Source of the DNA: Micromonospora rubida
GTDB lineage: Bacteria > Actinomycetota > Actinomycetes > Mycobacteriales > Micromonosporaceae
Direction: 5' to 3'
Assembly: GCF_009908295.1 (NCBI RefSeq)
Contig: NZ_JAAALO010000007.1
Location: 62,001 to 126,000, forward strand
Length of the DNA: 64,000 bases
In this document: piece by piece, positions 1-8,766 of the stretch
Position numbering within the stretch: position 1 is the stretch's first letter
Layout: each line of letters starts with the position of its first letter
Translations under genes and position numbers: made by a program
The notes under the pieces: model-generated
Databases searched by the model: none
Seen by the model: only the letters and a program-made list of their open reading frames with translations
Told to the model about the DNA's origin: nothing

Positions 1-2
1 CC

Positions 3-1403
3 TTGGCTGCGAACGGGAATTCCCGTCTCTCCTGCTGGCTGCGCGTCCGCAAGTTCGCCGTGCCGCCCTCCATGATCAAGTCTGCGACCGCCCGTCGTGT
101 CGCGGGGGACTGGGCGGGGGCGTGCGCCGCCGCCCGCGTGGACGTCGACCTGAGCCTGCGGGCCGTTGCTCGCACCCACGGTCACGAACTCGCCGCCAGG
201 GTCCGTGCCGACCTCCGCCGGCTGGCACCTGACCTGCTTCGCTGGCACCTGCCGAGGGTCGCTCCGAACGGACTGCTGCGCCCCGGCCTGACGATCTCCC
301 TGGCCCGGTACCACCCGGCCGGACCCGAGGACGGCAGGGCCGTCCACCTGGTGGCCCGGACCCCGCCGGCCTGGGCGGAGGCCGGCCAGCGGATCAGCCT
401 CACCCTGTGGGACGGCCTCCGGTCCGAGGCCCGCCGTGGCCCGCATCCGCATCCCCGTCCCGACCGGCGGTTCCGTCTCGACCTGCACCGCCACCTCTGG
501 GACACCCGCAGGGCCGGTGAGCTGCGGGTGCGGTCCGGTGCCGACCGGCCACCCACGGCTGGCCCGCTGGAGGCGGTGCGGGTCGAGACGGACCTGGGTA
601 TGCCGCAGGAGCACGGCTGTGCCGTGCACCGTTGGGCGGCCGAGGCCGAGCTGCTGCTCCGCGCCGAGGGTAGGCCCCCTGGCCCCGTCGCCGTCCGGCT
701 CGGAGCCCGACGCCGACTGGTACTGAACCTCCCGACGAACGGGGACGCCACCGGGCAGCCCGCCCTCCGGATCGTCGCGACCGCCGCCCACGGCTGCGCC
801 ACCCCGATGCCGGTGCTGCCGGACGCGGCGACGTGGGTGCTACCCGACCTGACGTTGCTGCGCGCCGGCCTGGTCGAGGCCGATGACCTGCACCCCCTTG
901 TCGCATCGGCGCTCGTCCCCGACCACCAGGCCGCCGGCGCCGGCCGGCCAGGGAGCGACGGGGCCGTTCCGCGCCTGGTCGAGTGCCGGGGCGCCCAGCA
1001 CCGGATCGGCCTCGTGGATGGGATCCTCGTACCGCTGGACCACGATCCGACCGAGATCCGCCGCGAAGAACTGCTGGCCGCACTGACCGGCACGCCGATG
1101 CCGTGTCTGCGGGCGATCGACGAGGCGCACCGCAACCCGGAGTCTCTCGACACCGTCCGCGCGCACCTGGACCACGGCGACACCGCCGGCGCCCTGGCCG
1201 CCGTCGAGGGCCTCCTCGGGCCGGGTGCGCTGCTACGCGACGGCGCCCTCCGGGAAGAGCTGGAGACGGCGGCGCTGCGACGGATCGCGTACGGCCTGTT
1301 CCGGACCGGCCTCGCCGGCTCCGGGCCCGGTCCGGCCAACCGCCCACCAGGGCACCGCCCCCGCCACCATCGGGCACACCCGCGCCACGCCGTGGCCGGC
1401 TGA
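3..1403 (+). CDS. Hypothetical protein of a MoxR/VWA gene cluster (left edge, probably 5'-partial)
   Basis: I do not recognise a named domain. The protein begins around a motif FAVPPSMIKSATARR and carries GDWAGACAAA, RVRADLR and LLRWHLPR segments typical of an uncharacterised actinobacterial protein that travels with MoxR ATPases and VWA proteins. The frame is open to the left edge; codon 1 here is TTG at 3 and an internal ATG lies at 72, but the FAVPP segment before that ATG looks conserved, so the true start is probably upstream of the window. It has no signal peptide or membrane segment. It is followed after 89 bp by the MoxR ATPase gene and the VWA gene in the same direction, so a shared role in an ATPase/VWA chaperone-like complex is inferred from context only. 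Confidence 0.7.
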   Translation: MAANGNSRLSCWLRVRKFAVPPSMIKSATARRVAGDWAGACAAARVDVDLSLRAVARTHGHELAARVRADLRRLAPDLLRWHLPRVAPNGLLRPGLTISLARYHPAGPEDGRAVHLVARTPPAWAEAGQRISLTLWDGLRSEARRGPHPHPRPDRRFRLDLHRHLWDTRRAGELRVRSGADRPPTAGPLEAVRVETDLGMPQEHGCAVHRWAAEAELLLRAEGRPPGPVAVRLGARRRLVLNLPTNGDATGQPALRIVATAAHGCATPMPVLPDAATWVLPDLTLLRAGLVEADDLHPLVASALVPDHQAAGAGRPGSDGAVPRLVECRGAQHRIGLVDGILVPLDHDPTEIRREELLAALTGTPMPCLRAIDEAHRNPESLDTVRAHLDHGDTAGALAAVEGLLGPGALLRDGALREELETAALRRIAYGLFRTGLAGSGPGPANRPPGHRPRHHRAHPRHAVAG

Positions 1404-1492
1404 GCAGCGAGCCCGCTCCTGCCCGCAGGCCCGCCCGCCCGTTCCCCGGCACGTCCCTCTCCGGCCCTCCACGAACCGACAGGTGATCGATC

Positions 1493-2761
1493 ATGCTTAC
1501 CTCCCTTTCGTCCCCGTCCGCCGCCACGGGTGCACCCGGTGGCCCGACCCACGCCCCTCAACTCGACGTCGCCGCCGACCTCCTCGTCCTCCTGCACGTC
1601 ACCGGCACCGAACCGCGCCCCAACGCGCAGTTGGAGGCCCTGACCCTGGCCGTGGCCGCCGACCTGCCGGTGCTGCTGTGGGGAGAACCCGGCATCGGCA
1701 AGACCGCGGCCCTGACACAGCTCGCCGCATCCCTTGACCTGCCGCTGACCACAGTGATCGCCAGCGTGCACGAACCGTCCGACTTCTCCGGCCTGCCCGT
1801 CGTCGGCGACGACCCCGCGACACAGGGCGTCCCGATGGCCCCACCGGACTGGGCGGTGCGTCTGGTGCGGGCCGGCCGGGGCCTGCTGTTCCTCGACGAG
1901 TTGTCCACCGCCCCGCCGGCCGTCCAGGCCGCCCTGCTGCGCCTCGTGCTCGAACGGCGGGTCGGTGCCCTGCGGCTGCCGCCCGAGGTCCGGATCGTGG
2001 CCGCCGCCAACCCGCGATCCTCGGCGGCCGACGGCTGGGAACTCAGCCCACCCCTGGCGAACCGGTTCGTCCATCTGCAATGGGCCTACGACCACCAGGT
2101 CGTCGTACGTGGCCTCGGCGGGACCTGGGCCACGGCACCGCTGCCTCAGCTCGACCCGAGCCGGTTGCCCGAGGCCGTGGCGTTCGCCCGCCGCGCGGTG
2201 TGCGGACTCCTCACCGCCCGCCCCGCGCTCGTGCACCGGCTGCCCAACACCGAAGCCCGCCGGGGCGGCGCCTGGCCGTCGCCCCGTACCTGGGAGATGA
2301 CCCTGCGCCTGGTCGCCTTCGCCACCGCGGCCGGCACCTCGCGTGAGGTGCTGTCCATGCTGGTCAGGGGGGCCGTGGGGGACGGCCCGGGGCTGGAGTT
2401 GCTGGCCAGCCTGGACAGGATGGACCTGCCGGACCCCGAAGCGCTGCTGGCCGACCCGGAGGGGGCGGACCTGCCCGAGCGAGGCGACCTGCGCCAGACC
2501 GTGCTCGACGCGGTGGTGGAGGCGGTCCGGCAACGTCCGGACCGGTCGCGCTGGGACGCGGCGTGGACCGTCCTGGTGCGGGCGATGGAAACCGGGGCCC
2601 CGGACCTGGTGGTCGTCCCCGCGACCACACTCGCCGCGCTGCGCCAGGCTGACTGGGACGTTCCTGCCGCGATCGACAGGCTCGCCGGGGTGGTGTCGGT
2701 GAGCCGGGCGGCCGACCGGGCCGCAGCGCGGATCGCGGCCTCCGCAGGGGCCCGGCAGTGA
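1493..2761 (+). CDS. MoxR-family AAA+ ATPase
   Basis: A 422-residue AAA+ ATPase of the MoxR type. Walker A is GEPGIGKT at residues 64-71, Walker B is LLFLDEL around residues 126-132, sensor 1 is in VAAANPR and the arginine-finger segment is PLANRFV. MoxR proteins work as ATP-driven chaperones that remodel or load metal into partners, often together with a VWA-domain protein encoded next door. The ATG at 1493 starts the recognisable protein. The stop codon overlaps the GTG start of the VWA gene as GTGA, which indicates translational coupling. Cytoplasmic; substrate unknown. Confidence 0.9.
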   Translation: MLTSLSSPSAATGAPGGPTHAPQLDVAADLLVLLHVTGTEPRPNAQLEALTLAVAADLPVLLWGEPGIGKTAALTQLAASLDLPLTTVIASVHEPSDFSGLPVVGDDPATQGVPMAPPDWAVRLVRAGRGLLFLDELSTAPPAVQAALLRLVLERRVGALRLPPEVRIVAAANPRSSAADGWELSPPLANRFVHLQWAYDHQVVVRGLGGTWATAPLPQLDPSRLPEAVAFARRAVCGLLTARPALVHRLPNTEARRGGAWPSPRTWEMTLRLVAFATAAGTSREVLSMLVRGAVGDGPGLELLASLDRMDLPDPEALLADPEGADLPERGDLRQTVLDAVVEAVRQRPDRSRWDAAWTVLVRAMETGAPDLVVVPATTLAALRQADWDVPAAIDRLAGVVSVSRAADRAAARIAASAGARQ

Positions 2762-4044
2762 CCCCGGGCGTGCCGGGCTCGCCGGCCTTGCCGGCCTTGC
2801 CGGGCTCACTGGCCTCACCGGGCTCACTGGATCGCGAGAAGCTCTTCGCCGCCCGGCTGCACGCCGCCCGGGTCCGGCCCTACCTGGCGACGGCGCTGTT
2901 CGCCCTGCACCCCGTGCCGTCGCGGCTGGTGCCGACGATGGCCGTGGACCGGCACTGGCGGTGCTACGTCTCGCCGGCGTTCGTGGACCGGACCCCGCTG
3001 GAGGAACTGGCGGGAGTGTGGGTGCACGAGGTCTCCCACCTGCTGCGCGACCATCACGGACGCAGCGACCGGGTCGCGGCGCAGCGGGGACTGACCGGGC
3101 CGGGAGAACGGCTCCGGATGAACATCGCCGCGGACTGCGAGATCAACGACGACGTGTTCGGGGACGGACTGGCTCGGCCCGAAGGCGCTGTCGAACCGGG
3201 GCTTCTGGGGCTGCCCGAGGGGGAGCTGATGGAGGACTACCTGCGCATGTTCCGGCTCGGGTCGTACCCGCAGAGCCTGGTCTGGCTGGACTGCGGCAGC
3301 GGCGCCGACGGGCTGGAGCGGCAGTGGGACCTGGGGGCAGACGGCGCGTACGGGCTCACCGACCAGGAGTGCGACGCGGTCAGGTTCCGGGTCGCGCAGG
3401 GCATCACCGGCCGCCCGGGGAGCGTCCCACGGGGGTGGCGGCGGTGGGCGGAGGAGGCCTTTCACCCGCCCCAGCCGTGGAGGGACCTGCTGGGGGCGGC
3501 GGTCCGGTCGGCTGTCTCCAGCGTCGGCGCGGGTGGGGACTACACCTACGGCCGGTCGTCCCGACGAGCCGCGAGCCTGCCCGGGGTCGTCCTGCCGGGC
3601 CTGCGGCGTAGGCCGCCCCGGGTCTCCGTGATCATCGACACCTCCGGGTCGGTCAGCGATGCCGAGCTGGGCAGCGTTCTCCTCGAGATCGCGGCGATCG
3701 TCCGCGCCGTTGGCGGCCGGCGCGACCTGGTCAGCGTGGTGTCGTGCGACGCGGCGGCCAGGGCCGTGCACCCGCTGTGCCGCGCCGAGGGAATCCCGCT
3801 GCTGGGCGGCGGGGGAACTGACCTGCGCAGCGGGTTCACGAAGGTGCTCCGGTCACGCCCCCAGCCGGACGTCATCGTGGTGCTGACCGATGGGCAGACA
3901 CCCTGGCCGGACTCCCGGCCGCCGTGCCGGACGGTGGTGGGCCTGTTTCCCCGGCGGCGGCGGGCCCGGTCATGGGACGAGGACAGCCCCGACCACGTGT
4001 CGGACACGCCGCCCGACTGGGCGCGGGTGGTCGACATCGGGTGA
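2758..4044 (+). CDS. VWA-like / putative metallopeptidase-domain protein (DUF2201 type)
   Basis: A 428-residue protein with two parts. The N-terminal part carries an HEVSH zinc-binding signature at residues 90-94 followed by a second cluster HHGRSD, as in the putative metallopeptidase domain of the DUF2201 family. The C-terminal part is a VWA-like domain with the metal-ion-dependent adhesion motif DTSGSVSD near residue 295 and a later TDGQTPWP segment. The GTG start lies inside the stop region of the MoxR gene (GTGA overlap). The pair is the classical MoxR ATPase/VWA partner arrangement. The first 25 residues are low-complexity (Gly/Pro/Ser/Leu), so the start could be somewhat later. Whether the HExxH part is proteolytic is unknown. 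Confidence 0.88.
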   Translation: MTPGVPGSPALPALPGSLASPGSLDREKLFAARLHAARVRPYLATALFALHPVPSRLVPTMAVDRHWRCYVSPAFVDRTPLEELAGVWVHEVSHLLRDHHGRSDRVAAQRGLTGPGERLRMNIAADCEINDDVFGDGLARPEGAVEPGLLGLPEGELMEDYLRMFRLGSYPQSLVWLDCGSGADGLERQWDLGADGAYGLTDQECDAVRFRVAQGITGRPGSVPRGWRRWAEEAFHPPQPWRDLLGAAVRSAVSSVGAGGDYTYGRSSRRAASLPGVVLPGLRRRPPRVSVIIDTSGSVSDAELGSVLLEIAAIVRAVGGRRDLVSVVSCDAAARAVHPLCRAEGIPLLGGGGTDLRSGFTKVLRSRPQPDVIVVLTDGQTPWPDSRPPCRTVVGLFPRRRRARSWDEDSPDHVSDTPPDWARVVDIG

Positions 4045-4342
4045 GCCCCCGCCGCGCCCCTGCTTCACCAGCAGGAAGACGTGATCGGTGCCGGGGCCCT
4101 CCCGGTCGACGAGCCGGATCACAACCTTGCCGAGCTTGCCGGATCCCCGAAGCCGGGACCGGTCCCGAACGATTCGCACCCGCCGAACCTCGCAGTCGAC
4201 CACGTACCCGGGAAAGTGGGTGGTGAGTTACTCCGGGGGCACGATCTGGTGCTGCTCCGGGGGCATGTGCCGCACGACGGCCTGGTGGTCGCCCCGGTTG
4301 GCCGCGGCGGCGAGCTGCCCGCCGCCGCGCCCAGACACCGCG
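4045..4342. other. Convergent intergenic region, no confident gene
   Basis: This 298-bp stretch lies between the convergent VWA and M20 genes. A 77-codon open frame on the minus strand (3970-4203, GTG start) has basic composition and no recognised domain; it overlaps the 3' end of the VWA gene and is probably not a gene. I saw no strong terminator hairpin. Confidence 0.4.
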
Positions 4343-5512
4343 TCAGCGATCCTGTGGACCGCCGTCCTGGTTTCGGCGGATGTCCTCGATCAGTTCCGCC
4401 ACCAACGCCGCCCGCTCCGGCATGGCCGCCACGACGACGTACTCGCCTTCGGAGTGCGCGCCGTCCCCAACAGCGCCGAGACCGTCGAGCGTGGGACAGC
4501 CCACCGCCGCGGTGAAGTTGCCGTCCGACCCGCCGCCCACGTCGGCGCCCCGCAACGGGCCGAGGCCCAGCGCCGGCGCGAGGGCCGCAGCCCTCGCGAA
4601 CAGGGCCGCGGTGGAGGACGCCGGCAGCGGCGGCCGGCTCGCCCCACCGGCGAGGACGACGAACACGTCGGGCAGGATGGGCTTGAGGGAGCGCAGTTCC
4701 CCGTCCACGCGCTCCGCCTCGCACTCGACGGCGACCCGGACGTCGACCCCCAGCCAGGCGTGCGCGGGCACCACGTTGCCGGCGGTGCCGCCACCGGCCA
4801 TGGTCGGCGTGACGATCGTGCCGAGGTCCGGCCGGGCGAGTTCTCCGACGTCGAGCAGCAGGCGACCCAGCACGGTCAGCGCGTTGCGGCCGAGCTCCGG
4901 GTCCAGCCCGGCGTGGGCCGCGCGTCCGTGCACGTCGAAGCGGTACCGGCCGATTCCCTTGCGACTCGTCTTCACCGCTCCGTCGACGGACGGTTCGAGG
5001 ATGAGAGCGGCGTCGCAGCGGTGGGCCGTCTCCTGCACGAGCTTCCGGCTGGTGGGAGAGCCGATCTCCTCGTCGCAGGTCAGCAGGATCTCCAGCCCGG
5101 CGCGATCCGGCAGCGCCGCCACGGCGTGGAAGAGCTGCACGATCCCGGCCTTCATGTCGAAGCAGCCGGGGCCGGTGGCGGTCCCGGCCGCGTCGTCCAG
5201 GGTGAACGGCCAGCGTTCCAGGGTGCCCAGCGGCCAGACGGTGTCGTAGTGGCCGATCAGGGCGACGGTCGGCTGGCCCGGCGCGGCGGGCCAGCGCCAC
5301 CGCAGGTGGGCCCGTCCGTCGACCTCGACGGATTCCGCAGGCCCGCCGATGATCTCCTCGGCGATGCCGGACACCGTCTCCGCCCCGGCCCGGCAGGCCG
5401 ACAGGTCGTTGGACGGCGTCTCGACCGAGACCAGACGGCCGAGTTGCCCCAACATCTCGGCCGTGCGGGTCCGTAGGTCGTGGAGCCGGTCAGTGGATAC
5501 GCTCGTAGGCAT
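4343..5512 (-). CDS. M20-family metallopeptidase (glutamate carboxypeptidase-like)
   Basis: A zinc peptidase of the M20 family, close to CPG2/ArgE-type carboxypeptidases. Visible signatures are GHYDTVWP (first zinc ligands and Asp), CFDMKAG, TCDEEIGS (catalytic Glu and ligand), ILEPS and the late DGAHSEGEYV that supplies the last His ligand. The middle segment GRAAHAGLDPELGRNA is the dimerisation-domain His region. From the ATG at 5512 the protein is 389 residues; an in-frame ATG at 5551 would add 13 residues, and neither start has a strong ribosome binding site. No signal peptide, so cytoplasmic. Probable role: removal of a C-terminal or N-acyl amino acid. Stands alone, convergent with the MoxR/VWA operon. 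Confidence 0.9.
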   Translation of the reverse strand: MPTSVSTDRLHDLRTRTAEMLGQLGRLVSVETPSNDLSACRAGAETVSGIAEEIIGGPAESVEVDGRAHLRWRWPAAPGQPTVALIGHYDTVWPLGTLERWPFTLDDAAGTATGPGCFDMKAGIVQLFHAVAALPDRAGLEILLTCDEEIGSPTSRKLVQETAHRCDAALILEPSVDGAVKTSRKGIGRYRFDVHGRAAHAGLDPELGRNALTVLGRLLLDVGELARPDLGTIVTPTMAGGGTAGNVVPAHAWLGVDVRVAVECEAERVDGELRSLKPILPDVFVVLAGGASRPPLPASSTAALFARAAALAPALGLGPLRGADVGGGSDGNFTAAVGCPTLDGLGAVGDGAHSEGEYVVVAAMPERAALVAELIEDIRRNQDGGPQDR

Positions 5513-5629
5513 CCATGGATCTTTGCCTGGATGAAGCGTGACGGCAATCATGGGGGCACAGCCCGCCAGGATGGTCGCGGCAGCGACCGCGCGTTAGGCT
5601 TGCCCGAGTTGCCGGAGAACGGAGTGAAC

Positions 5630-5659
5630 GTGGCAGGTGACGACGACATCTCCGGGTGA
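5630..5659 (+). promoter_or_regulatory. Possible leader-peptide ORF upstream of the ABC-F gene
   Basis: A GTG codon at 5630, preceded by GGAG at 5621, opens a nine-codon frame ending in TGA at 5657-5659. It lies about 120 nt before the ABC-F start. Antibiotic-resistance ABC-F genes in actinomycetes and firmicutes are often controlled by ribosome-mediated attenuation over such leader peptides. No clear terminator/antiterminator pair was found by eye, so this is only a candidate. Confidence 0.25.
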
Positions 5660-5781
5660 GATCCCGGACCGGCCGCCGACAGACGCTTGATCGCGCTGTC
5701 GCCGCGGCCATCTCGTCGTCCCTGTTTCCCGCCGGGTGCCCGTCTGTGCGCGCCCGGATCACGCTTTCCGAGGATCTCACC

Positions 5782-7419
5782 ATGTCCAACGGTTACATCG
5801 TCTGCTCCGCCCTGTCCTTCGCCTGGCCGGACGACACCCCGGTGTTCAGCGACCTCTCCTTCTCCGTGCCCGGTGGCCGCACCGGCCTGGTGGCGGCCAA
5901 CGGCACGGGGAAGAGCACACTGCTGCGGCTGATCGCCGGGGAACTGCGCCCGACCACCGGATCCGTCACGGTGCGGGGCACGCTCGGCTACCTGCCCCAG
6001 CACCTGCCCTTCAGTGGCGAGCAGAGCGTCGCCCAGCTCCTCGGCGTCGACCAGATCATCGCCGCGCTGCACGCCATCGAGGCCGGCGACGCGAGTGAGG
6101 AGCACTTCACGACAGTCGGCAACGAGTGGGACGTCGAGGAGCGCACCCGCGCCGAGCTGGACCGGCTCGGCCTCGGCGATCTCACCCTGGACCGGAAGCT
6201 GGGCACTCTCAGCGGCGGCCAGGTGGTGTCCCTGGGCCTGGCCGCCCAGCTTCTCAAGCGTCCGGACGTGCTCCTGCTGGACGAGCCGACGAACAACCTC
6301 GACAGCGAGGCGCGGGATCGGCTGACCGCCGTGCTGCGCGCGTGGACCGGCTGCCTCCTGGTCGTCAGCCACGACCGGGCGCTGCTGGACGAGGTGGACC
6401 GCGTCGCCGCCCTGGAGCACGGCGAGATCGAGTGGTACGGCGGCACGTACACCGACTACGAGCAGGCCGTACGCGGCCGGCGCGAGGCAGTCGAACGCCA
6501 GGTGCGCAGCGCCGAGCAGGACCTCAAGCGGCAGAAGCGGGACATGCAACAGGCCCGGGAGCGCGCCGCCCGCCGGGCATCGAACGCGTCCCGCAACCTG
6601 TCCAACGCCGGCCTGGCCCGGATCGTCGCCGGCGGGCTGAAGCGTGATGCCCAGGTCTCGGCGGCCCGGTCGAACGAGACCCACGCGGACCGGGTCGGCG
6701 ACGCCCAGGCCCGCCTGGACCAGGCGAGCCGTGCCGCCCGGCAGGACGACCGGATCGCGATCGAGCTGCCCGGCACCAACGTGCCGGCCGGGCGCACCGT
6801 CTTCCAGGGCGAACACCTGCGGGCCGGGTACGACGGCCGCCCGGTCTTCGCCGGCGAGGGCGTCGACCTGACCATCCGGGGCCCGGAACGCATCGCCCTG
6901 ACCGGCGCCAACGGTGCGGGCAAGTCCACCCTCCTCCGGCTGGTCAGCGGCGACCAGACACCGGTGTCCGGCGTCGCCGCCCGAGCCGACGGCCGCGTCG
7001 CGTACCTGTCCCAGCGGCTCGACCTGCTGGACCCCGCCCGCACGGTCGCCGAGAACCTCGCCGTGTTCGCGCCGGCCCTGCCAGACGCCGACCGGATGAA
7101 CCTGCTCGCCCGGTTCCTGTTCCGCGGCTCCCGCGTCCACCTGCCGGTACGCGTGCTCTCCGGGGGCGAGCGCCTGCGGGCGACGCTCGCCTGCATCCTG
7201 TTCGCCGAACCCGCGCCCCAGCTACTGCTTCTCGACGAACCCACCAACAACCTGGATCTGGTCAGCGTGGGCCAGCTGGAAAGCGCGCTCGTCGCGTACC
7301 AGGGCGCCTTCGTGGTGGTCAGCCACGACGAGCGTTTCCTGACCGAGATCGGGGTGACCCGCTGGTTGAGGCTGGCCGACGGGCACCTGACCGAGACCGG
7401 CGCCCCGGAGGCCGGCTGA
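5782..7419 (+). CDS. ABC-F family ATPase (ribosomal-protection type)
   Basis: A 545-residue protein with two ATP-binding cassettes and no membrane segments, the layout and length of antibiotic-resistance ABC-F proteins such as TlrC/OleB-like ones. The first cassette has Walker A ANGTGKST, signature LSGGQ and Walker B LLLDEPTNNLD; the second has ANGAGKST, LSGGER and a second LLLDEPTNNLD; the interdomain linker (about residues 225-330) is rich in Arg/Gln and would reach the ribosome. I chose the ATG at 5782 because AGGA lies 8-11 nt before it; a longer open frame from 5656 has no such support. Known ABC-F members displace drugs from the ribosome; the drug here is unknown. The gene ends about 70 bp from the truncated end of an oxidoreductase, which suggests it arrived by insertion. 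Confidence 0.88.
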   Translation: MSNGYIVCSALSFAWPDDTPVFSDLSFSVPGGRTGLVAANGTGKSTLLRLIAGELRPTTGSVTVRGTLGYLPQHLPFSGEQSVAQLLGVDQIIAALHAIEAGDASEEHFTTVGNEWDVEERTRAELDRLGLGDLTLDRKLGTLSGGQVVSLGLAAQLLKRPDVLLLDEPTNNLDSEARDRLTAVLRAWTGCLLVVSHDRALLDEVDRVAALEHGEIEWYGGTYTDYEQAVRGRREAVERQVRSAEQDLKRQKRDMQQARERAARRASNASRNLSNAGLARIVAGGLKRDAQVSAARSNETHADRVGDAQARLDQASRAARQDDRIAIELPGTNVPAGRTVFQGEHLRAGYDGRPVFAGEGVDLTIRGPERIALTGANGAGKSTLLRLVSGDQTPVSGVAARADGRVAYLSQRLDLLDPARTVAENLAVFAPALPDADRMNLLARFLFRGSRVHLPVRVLSGGERLRATLACILFAEPAPQLLLLDEPTNNLDLVSVGQLESALVAYQGAFVVVSHDERFLTEIGVTRWLRLADGHLTETGAPEAG

Positions 7420-7453
7420 GGGCTCCCGGCGGCGGCGTGGATAGCCGCCGCCT

Positions 7454-7491
7454 GGCCCCTGCTGCCGGCCGACCAGCCAGCCGCAGGGGCC
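7454..7491 (+). terminator. Hairpin downstream of the ABC-F gene
   Basis: A 9-bp perfect stem, GGCCCCTGC (7454-7462) and GCAGGGGCC (7483-7491), with a 20-nt loop, begins 35 nt after the ABC-F stop. No T-run follows, as is usual in high-GC actinomycetes. It also marks the point where similarity of the neighbouring oxidoreductase fragment stops. Confidence 0.5.
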
Positions 7492-8059
7492 CGGTCCGGT
7501 GCTCGATTCCGGCGAGGGCGAGCAGCTCGCCGGTCTCGCTCGCCTCCAGCACCTGCCGGGCGCCGATGTGCTGTACCGAGCCGTCGGCCAGGCGGACAGC
7601 CACCCCGGTCACGGTGTCGCCGTCGGTCGTCGCGCTGAGCAGGGTGGCCTGGGTGTGCACGACCAGCCGGCCGGAAGCGCGCCAGGGGGCGAGCATCGCG
7701 CGCAGCACCGCCAGCGCGGCGCGCGGCTCGTGGCAGAGCGCGCTGACCCAGCCGTTACCCGGGTTGAGCAGTCCACCGGCCCGGGCCGGGGCCAGGGCGT
7801 ACCAGTCCTGGTAGTACGACCGCACGCCCTGCCGGAACCGGCGGTAGCTGGCGGTGGAGCCGTGGGTCTCGATCCAGCGGTGCTCGTCCGGGGGCACCGC
7901 CTGCGAGGTGAGCTGACCGCCGATCCACGCGTACGGCTCGATGACCGCCACCCGGGCCCCGCCCTCGCAGGCGGCCAGCGCGGCGGCGACGCCACCCACC
8001 CCGCCGCCGACGACCAGCACGTCGGTGTACACCTCGTTGGTCCGTCCGGTGCGGCCCAT
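7492..8059 (-). pseudogene. FAD-dependent oxidoreductase, 3'-truncated remnant
   Basis: The ATG at 8059 overlaps the GntR stop (TGATG), so the gene was once the third member of that operon. The first 190 residues are a normal PF12831-type FAD protein: VLVVGGGVGGVAAALAA dinucleotide-binding motif, then GGQLTSQ, and VLEASETGELLALAGIEH. After that the sequence changes abruptly into a hairpin and then the antisense of the ABC-F gene, with an open frame running meaninglessly to 7319. Full-length relatives are about 450 residues or more, so more than half is missing. FAD oxidoreductases of this kind commonly accompany nanE-type genes. The product is unlikely to be functional. Confidence 0.75.
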
Positions 8060-8766
8060 CAGCCGGTGTCCCCTCGTCGTGCGGTCAGCGCGAAGTGGTA
8101 CCGGTCGCCGCGGTAGAGCGAGACCGCCCGCTCCACCGCCCGGCCGCGACTGTCGAAGCCGATCCGCCGCACCTCCAGCAGCGCCGAGGCGGGCGGGATC
8201 TCCAGCAGCTTGCACTGCCGCTGGTTGGGCACGACGGCGGCGATCCTCTGCTGGGCCACGGTCACCTGGACCTGGTACCGGTCCCGCATGGTCTCGTAGA
8301 GCGCCCCGTCGAGGTTCTCGACCAGCAGTCCGGGGAAGAGATCGGCGGGCAGGTGCACCTCCTCCAGGCACATCGGCGCGCCGTCGGCCATCCGCAGCCG
8401 CTCCACCCGGTAGAGCAGGGAGCCCTCGGGCAGGCCTAGCTCGACGGCCAGGGCTTCCCTGGCGACCACCGCGTCCGTCTCGATCATCCTGCTGCTCGGA
8501 GCCAGCCCCCGGGCCCGCATGTCCTCGGTGAATCCACTGAGGCTGGCGCCCTTGGCGATCCGGGTGTCGGAGGCGAAGGTGCCCTGGCCCCGGATGGTGT
8601 AGATCAACCCGTCGTCGAGCAGTTCGCGCAGGGCCTGGCGCAGCGTCGTCCGGCTCACGCCCAGTTCCTCGGCGAGGTCCCGCTCCCTGGGCAGGGCCGC
8701 GTGGGCCGTCAGCTCGGCGACCCGGCGCCGCAGCTCGGTGCGGGTCTGGCTCAGTTTGGTGGTCAT
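8059..8766 (-). CDS. GntR-family (HutC/FadR-like with UTRA domain) transcriptional regulator
   Basis: A 235-residue regulator: N-terminal winged helix-turn-helix with LPRERDLAEELGVSRTTLRQALRELLDDGLI (residues about 25-55) and GQGTFAS wing, followed by a UTRA ligand-binding domain with LLEVRRIGFDSRGRAVERAVSLYRGDRY near the C terminus. The ATG at 8766 overlaps the stop of the nanE remnant (TGATG). UTRA-type GntR regulators sense phosphorylated sugars; next to a nanE fragment the ligand may be an amino-sugar phosphate such as ManNAc-6-P or GlcNAc-6-P (inference). It is intact although both flanking operon genes are truncated. The perfect inverted repeat at 9315-9336 is its probable operator. Confidence 0.88.
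   Translation of the reverse strand: MTTKLSQTRTELRRRVAELTAHAALPRERDLAEELGVSRTTLRQALRELLDDGLIYTIRGQGTFASDTRIAKGASLSGFTEDMRARGLAPSSRMIETDAVVAREALAVELGLPEGSLLYRVERLRMADGAPMCLEEVHLPADLFPGLLVENLDGALYETMRDRYQVQVTVAQQRIAAVVPNQRQCKLLEIPPASALLEVRRIGFDSRGRAVERAVSLYRGDRYHFALTARRGDTG

Noticed and set aside
182-2827. Open frame of 881 codons on the minus strand opposite the first three genes
   Set aside because: It is antisense to three motif-bearing genes and has Arg/Pro/Gly-rich composition expected of a GC-rich shadow frame.
3970-4203. 77-codon minus-strand frame ending in VFLLVKQGRGG-type sequence
   Set aside because: Overlaps the VWA gene and has no recognisable domain or ribosome site strong enough to call it.
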